Notes: a model not told the origin generated them from the letters alone. A DNA stretch of 20,236 bases from an uncultured Clostridium sp. (GCA_945836785.1 CAMAMD010000004.1:1-20236); one strand, 5' to 3'. Shown: positions 7,781 through 15,628, counted from the first letter of the stretch. A program made the numbers and translations.

Positions 7781-8140
7781 TCAGTGTTTACTTTGATATG
7801 TGAGAAATGTTTCCTTTACATTCCGATAACGGGATTTCGGCACTGACAATTCTTCACCGGTCGTAAGATACATCACATAGCTGCTGATTTTCTCAATATA
7901 TCTCATATTAACCAGATAGCTCTGATGTGCCCTTACAAAATCATAACCTGACAACTCCTGTTCTAGGTCATCCAATTTCCTATAGATGCCATAATCCCTC
8001 TCCAGGGTATGGAATGTATTTTTATGTCTGTCAGTTACCACATAGATGATATCGTCACACCGAAGGGTTACACTTCCGCCCACAAACGGAAACTGTACCT
8101 GTGCTCCTTCCGCATTTTTCTCACAACTGCTCTCATTCAT
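7781..8140 (-). CDS. Stand-alone LytTR-domain DNA-binding regulator
   Basis: Transcription regulator made almost entirely of one LytTR domain, without receiver or membrane segment. Typical features include DIIYVVTDRHKNTFHT and FVRAHQSYLVNMRYIEKI, and the C-terminal SVPKSRYRNVKETF. The start is placed at the second Met (119 residues) because AGGG lies 5 bases before it. The upstream in-frame ATG at 8170 has no ribosome site and would add ten residues. The gene is followed 32 bases later by the flagellin/FliD-like gene, its most likely target or partner. Two 14-bp direct repeats upstream are candidate binding sites, suggesting autoregulation. Confidence 0.9.
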   Translation of the reverse strand: MNESSCEKNAEGAQVQFPFVGGSVTLRCDDIIYVVTDRHKNTFHTLERDYGIYRKLDDLEQELSGYDFVRAHQSYLVNMRYIEKISSYVMYLTTGEELSVPKSRYRNVKETFLTYQSKH

Positions 8141-8245
8141 GTATTCCCTAACCCCTTTTATCCAAATCATTTCAAAGCAGAATTTGTTATTTCATTTATA
8201 ACCCGTTCCTGCCTGTTTTATATGATATCGGATAATCGTGCCGGA

Positions 8246-8294
8246 ATCATAAACCCTATTGCACAAAACGACCACCGAGAGCATAAAACGACTA
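8246..8294 (-). promoter_or_regulatory. Direct repeats (candidate LytTR sites) and promoter of the LytTR gene
   Basis: On the minus strand, TAGTCGTTTTATGC (8281-8294) and TGGTCGTTTTGTGC (8261-8274) form a direct repeat matching at 12 of 14 positions, 20 bp apart. The second copy covers the -35 position of a possible promoter whose -10 is TATGAT (8246-8251, spacer 17). Paired direct repeats two helical turns apart and abutting -35 are typical of LytTR regulators. The repeats are seen directly; the binder is inferred. Confidence 0.55.
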
Positions 8295-8332
8295 TCAAAA
8301 TTTAATATCTTGCTTCCAGTGGTCCATGAATT

Positions 8333-8836
8333 TTATAATGCATTACAATTTGTCATGATGGTTTCTTTTATATCCTCCCATTCCTGGCCGGTTGCAATTG
8401 CCAGCTCACCATACAGCTCCTCTTCCGCCTGTTTTAAATACCGCTCATCGGTCGCTGTAATCTTCTTACCATTCTCCTCCCGCTCCTTCTTTCGGAGTAA
8501 CAGCGTTTTTATCACTTGCACACACTGTCTTAAATCACAGCTTTTCATCGCATTCTTATAACTGTCATCTCTCATACGCTCGTTGCTGATCACAAGGGGT
8601 TCAATGGTTTTTGACTCTTCAATAATTTCACGTGCTTCCTCCGCACTGATTATCTTTCGCAACACGATCTTATCATTATCCGCCGGGCAAAACAATTTAC
8701 TATCTTTTGTTTTTTCAGGGACCAGAACATAATACAAACGATTATTGTCGGAGCCTGCAATATCGGGATGAGTAATATCAATGACCTGACATATTCCATT
8801 ATGACCATATACTATATAATCTCCTATATTAAACAT
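8333..8836 (-). CDS. CarD-family transcriptional regulator
   Basis: RNA-polymerase-binding regulator. The N-terminal CarD_CdnL/TRCF-like domain is recognised by MFNIGDYIVYGHNGICQVIDI, the segment that contacts the polymerase beta subunit. A helical C-terminal domain follows (about 70-167), rich in Glu and Lys, which in CdnL proteins stabilises the open promoter complex. The length of 167 residues is typical. AGGAGG lies 6 bases before the ATG. It appears to be transcribed from its own promoter with a hairpin leader. The neighbours do not indicate a specific target. Confidence 0.92.
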   Translation of the reverse strand: MFNIGDYIVYGHNGICQVIDITHPDIAGSDNNRLYYVLVPEKTKDSKLFCPADNDKIVLRKIISAEEAREIIEESKTIEPLVISNERMRDDSYKNAMKSCDLRQCVQVIKTLLLRKKEREENGKKITATDERYLKQAEEELYGELAIATGQEWEDIKETIMTNCNAL

Positions 8837-8857
8837 TGCTTCCTCCTGAAAATAAAA

Positions 8858-8896
8858 GGAACCATTATCGCAAACTATAACTGTTCAAATGGTTCC
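8858..8896 (-). promoter_or_regulatory. Leader hairpin before the CarD gene
   Basis: A perfect 9-bp inverted repeat (8858-8866 and 8888-8896, GGAACCATT/AATGGTTCC) with a 21-base loop lies in the leader. On the minus strand it is followed by TTTTATTTT and then directly by the AGGAGG ribosome site. It could be an attenuator-like hairpin, or a dyad operator. Confidence 0.45.
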
Positions 8897-8937
8897 GAAC
8901 AACATATATCTCTTAACCACGAGAATTCTCTATCTGT

Positions 8938-8966
8938 ATTTTATCAGATTTTTCCGTTTCTCGTAA
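8938..8966 (-). promoter_or_regulatory. Possible promoter of the CarD gene
   Basis: On the minus strand, TTACGA (8961-8966) and TAAAAT (8938-8943) are separated by 17 bases, and TGA precedes the -10 (extended form). The -35 is poor. A 10-bp palindrome GAGAATTCTC (8921-8930) lies just downstream. The leader would be about 95 bases. Confidence 0.4.
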
Positions 8967-8973
8967 GCAAGAT

Positions 8974-8991
8974 TTTTTATTATAATAAAAA
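8974..8991. repeat. 18-bp perfect AT-only palindrome after the MATE gene
   Basis: TTTTTATTATAATAAAAA is its own reverse complement and lies 13 bases after the MATE stop. It has no G or C, so it is weak as a terminator in either direction, but it is the only candidate there. Confidence 0.3.
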
Positions 8992-9003
8992 TTCGTGATT
9001 TTA

Positions 9004-10284
9004 TTACATGACCACGCCCTCGTTTTTTGTACATTTTGCCTTACTGTCATCCTGTTCTGTTTTCTTACTCAAGGAGCGGTAGGTATATATAATCGCTACA
9101 ACCGATACGATAAATGTCAGAAGGTCTGACACCGGCATTGAATAGAGCACACCGTCCAATCCGAAAAAACAAGGGAGCAACAATGCAAAGCCGACACCAA
9201 ATATCTGAATCAACTGCCGTGGAAGCAGCTCAACAATCAAAAATGCAACTACACCGACTATCGTCTCGCATACAAGCAGGTAAGTAAAAAGATGCTTTGC
9301 TCTGTCTTTTCTGCCGGCACCAATATTATATCCTACGATTGGAATACATCCGGCTGCCATTCCAACAACAATCGAAATGACAATCTGGAAAAATTTCATG
9401 ACAATTCCGACAACAGCCATTGGAATCTGTGCATACTGACTCTGCCCGAATATCTCATCCATAGCACCATACTTCCGAATCATGTTGTTAATTGCGGCCA
9501 TCGCTGCAACCAGCGATATCTGTGAAAGGAAACTGCATATTCCCAACGGGATGAATCTTTTTATGATTGCACCATTCAGCTTAAAGCTACTTTTCTCAAG
9601 TTTTACAGCCTTCAGATGAAAGAGATACCATATCGAAAGTATCGCGGTGACTACCTGACCAAGGACAGTCGCCACAGCAGCTCCCATCATGCCCCACTTA
9701 AATACAAATATGAAAATAGGATCGCATATAATATTAATCACCGCTCCGAGAAGCGTAGATACCATAGCAAATTTCGGACTTCCGTCTGAACGGATAATGG
9801 GATTCATGGCCTGTCCGAACATGTAAAATGGGCTACCGATTGTTATATATGTGAAATATTCCTTCGACTGTACAAAGGTTTCCTCGTTGACACGTCCTCC
9901 AAAAGCTGTCAAAATCTGATTCTGAAGTATAAAATATATTGCGGTGATGACAACACTGCTCACAATACAAAGGACAACAGAATTTCCTATACTTCTATGT
10001 GCGTTTTCCTTATTTCCTGCTCCCAGTGAAAGACTTACAAATGCACAGCAACCGTCTCCTATCATAACCGCAACAGCCAATGCGATAACCGTAAGCGGAA
10101 ATACAACCGTGTTCGCAGCATTTCCGTACGAACCGAGATAAGAAGCATTTGCAATAAAAATCTGGTCCACGATATTATAAAGAGCTGCCACAAGAAGTGA
10201 TATAATACACGGAACCGAAAATTTCCGCATCAACACACTCAGCTTTTCCTTTACTAAAAATTCATTTGAATTTAATCCTTCCAT
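9004..10284 (-). CDS. MATE-family efflux transporter with apparent internal deletion
   Basis: Membrane antiporter of the MATE family (MepA/NorM-like), which exports cationic compounds using Na+ or H+ gradients. Family landmarks are clear: NIVDQIFIA, GDGCCAFVSLSLGAG, SPFYMFGQAMNPIIRSDGSPK, DPIFIFVFKWGMMGAAVAT and GYNIGAG. The start is placed at 10284 because GGAGG sits 8 bases before it. The in-frame ATG at 10299 contains that GGAGG and has no ribosome site of its own. Near residue 363 the sequence passes directly from QLIQIFG to LLLPCFFGLDG. In relatives these segments are separated by some 60 residues, so about 54 residues, roughly two membrane helices, seem to be missing without a frameshift. 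Function may be impaired. A terminator leader precedes the gene. Confidence 0.9.
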   Translation of the reverse strand: MEGLNSNEFLVKEKLSVLMRKFSVPCIISLLVAALYNIVDQIFIANASYLGSYGNAANTVVFPLTVIALAVAVMIGDGCCAFVSLSLGAGNKENAHRSIGNSVVLCIVSSVVITAIYFILQNQILTAFGGRVNEETFVQSKEYFTYITIGSPFYMFGQAMNPIIRSDGSPKFAMVSTLLGAVINIICDPIFIFVFKWGMMGAAVATVLGQVVTAILSIWYLFHLKAVKLEKSSFKLNGAIIKRFIPLGICSFLSQISLVAAMAAINNMIRKYGAMDEIFGQSQYAQIPMAVVGIVMKFFQIVISIVVGMAAGCIPIVGYNIGAGRKDRAKHLFTYLLVCETIVGVVAFLIVELLPRQLIQIFGVGFALLLPCFFGLDGVLYSMPVSDLLTFIVSVVAIIYTYRSLSKKTEQDDSKAKCTKNEGVVM

Positions 10285-10308
10285 TTCTAAAACCTCCATT
10301 TATTCATT

Positions 10309-10347
10309 AAAAAAGCGTAAGTCCGATATTATCCGGACTTACGCTTT
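10309..10347 (-). terminator. Strong intrinsic terminator in the MATE leader
   Basis: Perfect 14-bp arms (10312-10325 and 10334-10347, AAAGCGTAAGTCCG) with an 8-base loop, read on the minus strand into a run of six T. It ends about 25 bases before the MATE start and begins about 12 bases after the predicted transcription start. It therefore controls MATE transcription by attenuation unless it is bypassed. Confidence 0.85.
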
Positions 10348-10365
10348 CGCTACTCGACGTCAGTT

Positions 10366-10395
10366 ATTCTATCATTTAATTTTTTAAAAAGTCAA
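10366..10395 (-). promoter_or_regulatory. Promoter of the MATE leader
   Basis: On the minus strand, TTGACT (-35, 10390-10395) and TAGAAT (-10, 10366-10371) are 18 bases apart, and TGA precedes the -10. Transcription would start near 10359, so the RNA up to the terminator is only about 50 bases. Confidence 0.75.
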
Positions 10396-10413
10396 GCATG
10401 TTTTTTGTAATTT

Positions 10414-10620
10414 TTATGCATTTGAATCAGGCACAAATCCACGAAAGCTTTTCTCCACGGTCTTTCTCGGAACCATAACGGAATGCCCGCAAGCCTTGCA
10501 TTTTAATCTGAAATCCATGCCGACTCGCTGAATTTCCCAGCTATTGCCACCACAAGGGTGTGGCTTCTTTAACTTTATAATTTGTCCCACAGCAAAATCC
10601 ATTTTTACCACACGCTCCAT
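10414..10620 (-). CDS. DUF951 family small protein
   Basis: Small soluble protein of unknown function found widely in Firmicutes. Family marks are IIKLKKPHPCGGNSWEIQRVG, then DFRLKCKACGHSVMVPRK. The HPCGG and CxxCGH elements look like metal-binding or SH3-like features. The likely start is either the first ATG or the seventh codon (10602), where family members usually begin (MDFAVGQ); neither has a strong ribosome site. It lies 74 bases after the HAD gene. The MATE promoter starts just beyond its stop, so MATE is probably a separate unit. Confidence 0.88.
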   Translation of the reverse strand: MERVVKMDFAVGQIIKLKKPHPCGGNSWEIQRVGMDFRLKCKACGHSVMVPRKTVEKSFRGFVPDSNA

Positions 10621-10694
10621 TTCTCATATGCCAGCACATAATCTACATGATACACTCACTTTCCGGCATATTCCCGGATATTCCAGTTATCACG

Positions 10695-11357
10695 CTACGA
10701 TAAAATATAATCCGCCATTTCCATAGCTGTATCCACGATCTTCATCGCACCGCAGGCAAGAAACTCCTCCCGGTCACCATAGCCAAATGTAACACCAATA
10801 TTATCCATGCCAAAATGTTTCGCACCTATGATGTCAAACTTCCGGTCCCCGACCATGACGACATCCCGAATCGCATCTGTTGAAGTACCAATCCCTGACT
10901 GTTCCAGCAGATAGGCCAGCACCAGCTCTTTCTTATCCCGTGAACCATCCATCGAACTGCCTGCAATCACATCAAAATAGTCTGCCAGCTCCAGATGTTC
11001 TAATATCTCCCTTGCAAATTTCTCCGGTTTCGAGGTTGCCACATAGAGATGACAACCGGCAGACTTAAGCCTTTCCAGTGCATCTTCCATACCCGGCATG
11101 ATGTCATTTTCCAGAATTCCATCCACACTGTAATACTCGCGGTAATACCGTACCGCTTCCTCTGCCTGCTCCTCCGGGAAACCACAAAATTCCATAAACG
11201 AATCCTTAAGCGGCGGTCCGATAAATTTATATAAGGTTGTCCTGTCTAAAACCTTGATGTCATACTTACCAAGTGCATATATGATTGCATTTGTAATGCC
11301 AACCACCGGCTCAGTAATCGTTCCATCCAGGTCAAAAAAAACATGTTTATATTTCAT
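10695..11357 (-). CDS. HAD-family phosphatase (phosphoglycolate phosphatase-like)
   Basis: Soluble phosphohydrolase of the haloacid dehalogenase superfamily with a helical cap. Motif I is FFDLDGT (nucleophile D9, acid D11), motif II is TSKPEK (S109), the motif III Lys is about K142, and motif IV is VGDRKFD (D171, D175). The cap segment with IGPPLKDSF is typical of the Gph/PGP subgroup. The length of 220 residues is normal. The substrate is not determined. It starts one base after the CBS gene stop with no clear ribosome site, so its translation probably depends on coupling. It is the third gene of the DAHP synthase operon. Confidence 0.9.
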   Translation of the reverse strand: MKYKHVFFDLDGTITEPVVGITNAIIYALGKYDIKVLDRTTLYKFIGPPLKDSFMEFCGFPEEQAEEAVRYYREYYSVDGILENDIMPGMEDALERLKSAGCHLYVATSKPEKFAREILEHLELADYFDVIAGSSMDGSRDKKELVLAYLLEQSGIGTSTDAIRDVVMVGDRKFDIIGAKHFGMDNIGVTFGYGDREEFLACGAMKIVDTAMEMADYILS

Positions 11358-11358
11358 A

Positions 11359-11742
11359 CTAATTATTCAAGTACATGATGACGCTCTTACGTGTGATAAT
11401 ACCAATAAAGCACTGCCTGTCATCTACGATTGACAAGAAGTTTCTGTCAAGAATTTTCTCCATGATTTCATCTTTTTCTACAGTATTGAGAACAACACCA
11501 CCCATATCCCGGTTAACGATGTCCACAACCCTGTAATTACGCAGATTATCTCTGCCATACTCCATGACAGCTTTCAGGAAATCGCCCTCACTCACGATTC
11601 CGACATACTTTCCCGCATCATCAATGACAGGAACCGCAGTATAACTGCTGCCCATCAAAAACTGCACTGCCTGATCCAATGTGTCCTTGTCATTTAGATA
11701 TGTAAGCATCTGTTTCGGCACCAATATACCAAATATATTCAT
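11359..11742 (-). CDS. Two-CBS-domain protein
   Basis: Small stand-alone protein made of two CBS motifs (about 1-60 and 68-127), a module that usually binds adenosine nucleotides and regulates partners. Each repeat shows the typical ends: VPVIDDAGKYVGIVSEGDFLKAV and, for the second, SIVDDRQCFIGIITRKSVIMYL. It has no membrane or catalytic domain. AGGAGG lies 7 bases before the ATG. It sits between DAHP synthase (18-base gap) and the HAD phosphatase (1-base gap), so it could sense energy status for that operon, which is inference. Confidence 0.9.
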   Translation of the reverse strand: MNIFGILVPKQMLTYLNDKDTLDQAVQFLMGSSYTAVPVIDDAGKYVGIVSEGDFLKAVMEYGRDNLRNYRVVDIVNRDMGGVVLNTVEKDEIMEKILDRNFLSIVDDRQCFIGIITRKSVIMYLNN

Positions 11743-11760
11743 GTCTGTCCTCCTATTATC

Positions 11761-12789
11761 TTATAACTGTTCCGCCATCTCCAGAAGAAGCCTCTCTGAT
11801 TTTTCCCAGCCAAGACATGGATCTGTAATTGACTTTCCGTAACAGCCGCCTCCGATTGGCTGATTTCCATCCTCAATATAACTTTCTATCATAACACCCT
11901 TAACCAGATTTCGCACTTCCTCGGAATGTCTTCTGCTGTGCAGGATTTCATTTACGATTCTAGGCTGTTCATCCCACTTCTTTCCTGAATTATTATGATT
12001 TGCATCCACGATACAAGCGTGATTAACAAGCTTAAACTTCTCATACATGTCACAGAGCAACTTCAAATCCTCATAGTGATAATTCGCAATAGAGCGTCCG
12101 CTCTTGCTGAGTGAACCTCTCAAAATACAATGTGCCAGAGGATTACCATCCGTCTCGGTCTCATATCCCGAAAAAAGGAATGTGTGAGAGGCCTGCGCAG
12201 CCACACAGGAATTCAGCATAACGTTATAATCTCCGCTGGTTGGATTCTTCATGCCGACAGGAACATCAATTCCACTTGCAGTAAGACGATGATCCTGATT
12301 TTCCACGCTTCTCGCACCAATTGCAACATAAGATAAAATATCCTCCAGATATGGCCAGTTATCGGTATAAAGCATCTCGTCTGCAGCGGTGAGCCCCGTC
12401 TCATTGATTGCCTTAATATGCATCTTTCGGATTGCCTTTACACCCTCGATAAAATCCGGCTTATCCTCCGGATTCGGCTGGTGCAACATTCCCTTGTAGC
12501 CTGAACCATTTGTTCTCGGCTTATTCGTATAAATTCTTGGAACGATGATAATCTTATCCTTAATTTTTTCCTGTACCTTTGCCAGTCTGCAAAGATAATC
12601 AAGCACGGATTTCTCATAATCCGCTGAACAAGGTCCTATGATTGCCAGAAACTTATCTGATTCGCCGGTAAACACCTTTCTGATCTCTGCATCTCTCTCA
12701 GCCTTAATATGAAGCAGCTCCTTACTCATTGGATGACTTTCTCTGATTTCCTCTGGAGTCGGAACCTTTTTAATCATGTGTAATGCCAT
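11761..12789 (-). CDS. aroF: 3-deoxy-7-phosphoheptulonate synthase (type I, AroF/G/H-like)
   Basis: First enzyme of the shikimate pathway, joining phosphoenolpyruvate and erythrose 4-phosphate to give DAHP, in the cytosol with a divalent metal. Motifs include IIGPCSA (metal Cys about C54), KPRTNGSGYKG (R92 and the PEP-binding region), VDANHNNSGKKW and ESYIEDGNQ. The length of 342 residues matches type I enzymes of about 350. The start at 12789 has GGAGG upstream; the longer open frame to 12897 is chance read-through of the leader. Which aromatic amino acid inhibits it cannot be told, so the symbol is for the family. It heads an operon with CBS and HAD genes. Confidence 0.95.
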   Translation of the reverse strand: MALHMIKKVPTPEEIRESHPMSKELLHIKAERDAEIRKVFTGESDKFLAIIGPCSADYEKSVLDYLCRLAKVQEKIKDKIIIVPRIYTNKPRTNGSGYKGMLHQPNPEDKPDFIEGVKAIRKMHIKAINETGLTAADEMLYTDNWPYLEDILSYVAIGARSVENQDHRLTASGIDVPVGMKNPTSGDYNVMLNSCVAAQASHTFLFSGYETETDGNPLAHCILRGSLSKSGRSIANYHYEDLKLLCDMYEKFKLVNHACIVDANHNNSGKKWDEQPRIVNEILHSRRHSEEVRNLVKGVMIESYIEDGNQPIGGGCYGKSITDPCLGWEKSERLLLEMAEQL

Positions 12790-12829
12790 TTTATATTTCC
12801 TCCATCTCATACATATTTCTATCGTCAAA

Positions 12830-12869
12830 TGTCCTGTTCTGCAATCAGGAATCTCCCGAACATCAGACA
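12830..12869 (-). promoter_or_regulatory. Hairpin in the DAHP synthase leader
   Basis: On the minus strand TGTC-TGA-TGTTC (12858-12869) pairs with GAACA-GGACA (12830-12839) around an 18-base loop. It lies in the roughly 105-base leader. It has no T-run and I see no Phe/Tyr/Trp-rich leader peptide, so any regulatory role is open. Confidence 0.3.
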
Positions 12870-12902
12870 TTCTCTTTGCAAATGCACAACACCGCAAGCC
12901 TC

Positions 12903-12931
12903 ATCATACCATATTCACAGTTTACAGGCAA
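12903..12931 (-). promoter_or_regulatory. Promoter of the DAHP synthase operon
   Basis: On the minus strand, TTGCCT (-35, 12926-12931) and TATGAT (-10, 12903-12908) are 17 bases apart, with TGG before the -10. It lies just after the stop of the FtsX permease. I see no terminator between that stop and this promoter. Confidence 0.7.
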
Positions 12932-12934
12932 TAA

Positions 12935-15628
12935 CTATTCTATTGATTTCAAAGACTCTGCCATATCTATTTTTTCTATCTTTGGGCGCATAATCAAATC
13001 CACAATAATAAAGAACAGCAGTACAATCACTACCGTATATACAAAACTAATCGGCATAACCTCTACCGCAAATGCCACCATATCAACCTGTATCTGAGAC
13101 ATGACAAATCGATGCAACAACACACCCAGTGGTAAACCGACGACAATACCAATTGCAGTCAACACCAGATTTTCTCTGAATACATAAGCACCTGTTTCTC
13201 CCGAATAAAATCCCAGAACTTTAATTGTTGCAATCTCCCGCACTCGTTCTGTAATATTGATATTACTCAGGTTAAACAGCACAATAAATGCCAATGCTCC
13301 CGCACTGCCGATTACCAGTGCAACAACTGCATCCATCATTTTCATCATATTGGATACTCTGTCTTTCACCTCTGATACCACGGTAACATTCATAACCGCA
13401 TCCAGTTTCTTAAGCGCAGCGCCTGTCTCATAAGCACTCTTATCATCAGTCACATTCACATATAATGTATTTGGTTCATAATCTTTACCGAAATATGCCT
13501 CGTAGGTTTCCGGTGTCACATACGCATAATGCCATACATAATTTTGAAAGATACCGGATATAACCAGGTTGACCTCTCCTGCATCCGTATCCGTAAGTGT
13601 TATCTCATCTCCTACGGAAAGCCCTGACAGTTCCGCAATTTTCTCGCTGAGCATAACCTCTCCGTAACCCGGATAGCCATCCCCGCCAGATTCCATATTA
13701 AAATGAACATACCCGTCCAGTGTATCTCCCTCAGCCACAATCAAGTAAAGCGTTTTAACAGAATCCTTCAAATGCAATTCCACAGAAGTTTTATATAACT
13801 CCGTGCTTCCCTTGAGGGCATCACCTGCCAGTTCTTCCAATTGTTCCCGTACTGCATCCGATTTCAAAGCTTTCACTGTCACTTCAATATCGTGAATATC
13901 TATGTCGCCATATTGGAACTCAGCCAGATTTGTAACTGAATCCCGCACACCGAGTCCAGTCAAAACAAGTGCCGTACAACCTGCGATTCCGAGTATCATC
14001 ATAAACATTCTTTTCTTAAAACGGAACACGTTCCGTGCCGTCACCTTATGCAAGAACTTCATTCTCTTCCATATAAAAGATATTTTTTCCAGTAAAATCC
14101 GCTTTCCCGCTGTAGGCGCCTTCGGGCGAATCAAATCTGCCGGCATACAACGAAGCTCGTTTTTACATGCAAGGTAGGTCGTACCCATGGAGCAAAGAAG
14201 TGATACCGCTATACATATAGCAAGCAGCCCCGATGAAAAATAAAACAAAATGCCATCACCAAAATCATACAGCATACGGTACGCCTCCGATATCACATAC
14301 GGAAACAGATAGCATCCGCCAAAGAAACCGACCAGACAGCCTATCAGTGCAGAACTCCCGGAATATATCATATATTTCATTATAATAGAGGTATTGCTAT
14401 ATCCAAGTGCTCTGTATGTACCAATCTGTCCTCTCTCATCATCCACCATCCGCGTCATAGTCGTTGAACATACCAACGCTGCAATCAGAAAGAAAAAGAT
14501 AGGAAATACCTTCGCCACGCCATCCACAATATTTGTGTCATTATCATAGCACATATAACCGGTATTTGATGACCGATCCAGCACATAAGTCTCCGGTTCG
14601 TCAAGGGTCGGTTTCTCTATATCTTCCAATGCCGCTTCCATAGCCTCATCTGTCAGCTCCTCTGTCAGATCTTCTATAGTATCCTGTGGAAGTGAAAGTT
14701 CCCCTTCATCAAGCAGTGCATCTACCATCTCCTCTGATAAGCCCTGCATCGCGCACTGTGCATAAAACTCCTGTTTAACCTGTTCTGTCACCTCTGCTCT
14801 TACCTGCTCCATCACTTCCTCGCGAGCATCGGCAACCGCCTCATCATAGCTTCGGTCTATTTCATCCAATAGCCTTTGATAGTGGTTTTGGGCAACCTCA
14901 TCTAAAACAGCCTCAATATCCGGTGTGATATCTTCAATATATGTATCATACTCATCTGAATATATGTCATAGTTGTCTTGGCATTTCAAATAAACCTCTT
15001 TGTAATATTCAAATTCAAAACCATCCTCAGGAATATAGATAAATCCGTTTATCCGCCCATTGCCAAGAGAGGTTGTTCCTCGCTCAATATTAATATATAA
15101 TGGCGAGTTTACCATACCTACAACAGTGTATGAATCATATAGAAAACTATCCTTCGTTTCCTCAGTATTACTCGCATCTATTGTAATCTGTTTTCCGAGT
15201 ATTTCCATATTCTGAAACTGTTGTGCATCCACCACGCACTCATTCGGTGCCTCCGGCATACGCCCCTCACAAAGTTCCAGTTCATTCACTCCATCTGTAA
15301 TAGAATTTGCCTTAAACACAGATTCTTCATCTGCATCATTTACATAGATAAAATCCTCATAGTATGAACCGGCTGCCACCATTACATGATTCGCAGCTGC
15401 CAGTTCTTCCACATCCTCATCATCAAATCCATATGTAGAGAGCAGTCTGAAATCATACAGGCTATATTCCTTCATATATTCATTTCCGGTCTGAATCATC
15501 CCCGGCTTTGTCACCTTAAGTCCGGCAAAAAAACCTACCCCCAGTGCAATAATCGCCATAATAGCAAAATATCTGCCCCGGCTCTGCCAAATTGTTCTGA
15601 TTATATTTTTCCAATATGTTTTATTCAT
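12935..15628 (-). CDS. ABC transporter permease, FtsX/MacB type
   Basis: Large membrane permease of an FtsX-family exporter. An N-terminal helix (about 22-40) is followed by a large extracytoplasmic domain with an acidic, probably coiled-coil stretch (about 239-340). The first FtsX domain (about 375-500) contains RGQIGTYRALGYSNTSI. A second helix (about 543-562), another extracytoplasmic domain (565-775) and a second FtsX domain (about 778-893) with REIATIKVLGFYSGE complete it. The duplicated arrangement is common in Firmicutes permeases of about 900-1100 residues. The start is set at 15628, since AGGTGA lies 7 bases before it and too close to the ATG at 15634. It lies 48 bases after its ATPase. 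The cargo is unknown; lipid or peptide export is typical. Confidence 0.93.
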   Translation of the reverse strand: MNKTYWKNIIRTIWQSRGRYFAIMAIIALGVGFFAGLKVTKPGMIQTGNEYMKEYSLYDFRLLSTYGFDDEDVEELAAANHVMVAAGSYYEDFIYVNDADEESVFKANSITDGVNELELCEGRMPEAPNECVVDAQQFQNMEILGKQITIDASNTEETKDSFLYDSYTVVGMVNSPLYINIERGTTSLGNGRINGFIYIPEDGFEFEYYKEVYLKCQDNYDIYSDEYDTYIEDITPDIEAVLDEVAQNHYQRLLDEIDRSYDEAVADAREEVMEQVRAEVTEQVKQEFYAQCAMQGLSEEMVDALLDEGELSLPQDTIEDLTEELTDEAMEAALEDIEKPTLDEPETYVLDRSSNTGYMCYDNDTNIVDGVAKVFPIFFFLIAALVCSTTMTRMVDDERGQIGTYRALGYSNTSIIMKYMIYSGSSALIGCLVGFFGGCYLFPYVISEAYRMLYDFGDGILFYFSSGLLAICIAVSLLCSMGTTYLACKNELRCMPADLIRPKAPTAGKRILLEKISFIWKRMKFLHKVTARNVFRFKKRMFMMILGIAGCTALVLTGLGVRDSVTNLAEFQYGDIDIHDIEVTVKALKSDAVREQLEELAGDALKGSTELYKTSVELHLKDSVKTLYLIVAEGDTLDGYVHFNMESGGDGYPGYGEVMLSEKIAELSGLSVGDEITLTDTDAGEVNLVISGIFQNYVWHYAYVTPETYEAYFGKDYEPNTLYVNVTDDKSAYETGAALKKLDAVMNVTVVSEVKDRVSNMMKMMDAVVALVIGSAGALAFIVLFNLSNINITERVREIATIKVLGFYSGETGAYVFRENLVLTAIGIVVGLPLGVLLHRFVMSQIQVDMVAFAVEVMPISFVYTVVIVLLFFIIVDLIMRPKIEKIDMAESLKSIE

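Noticed and set aside
8270..8324. GACCAC/GTGGTC inverted repeat as a CarD terminator
   Set aside because: The arms are only 6 bp with a loop of over 40 bases and no proper T-run.
12790..12897. N-terminal extension of DAHP synthase by 36 residues
   Set aside because: The extension falls in the leader downstream of the promoter, has no ribosome site, and is not found in type I enzymes. The start at 12789 has GGAGG.
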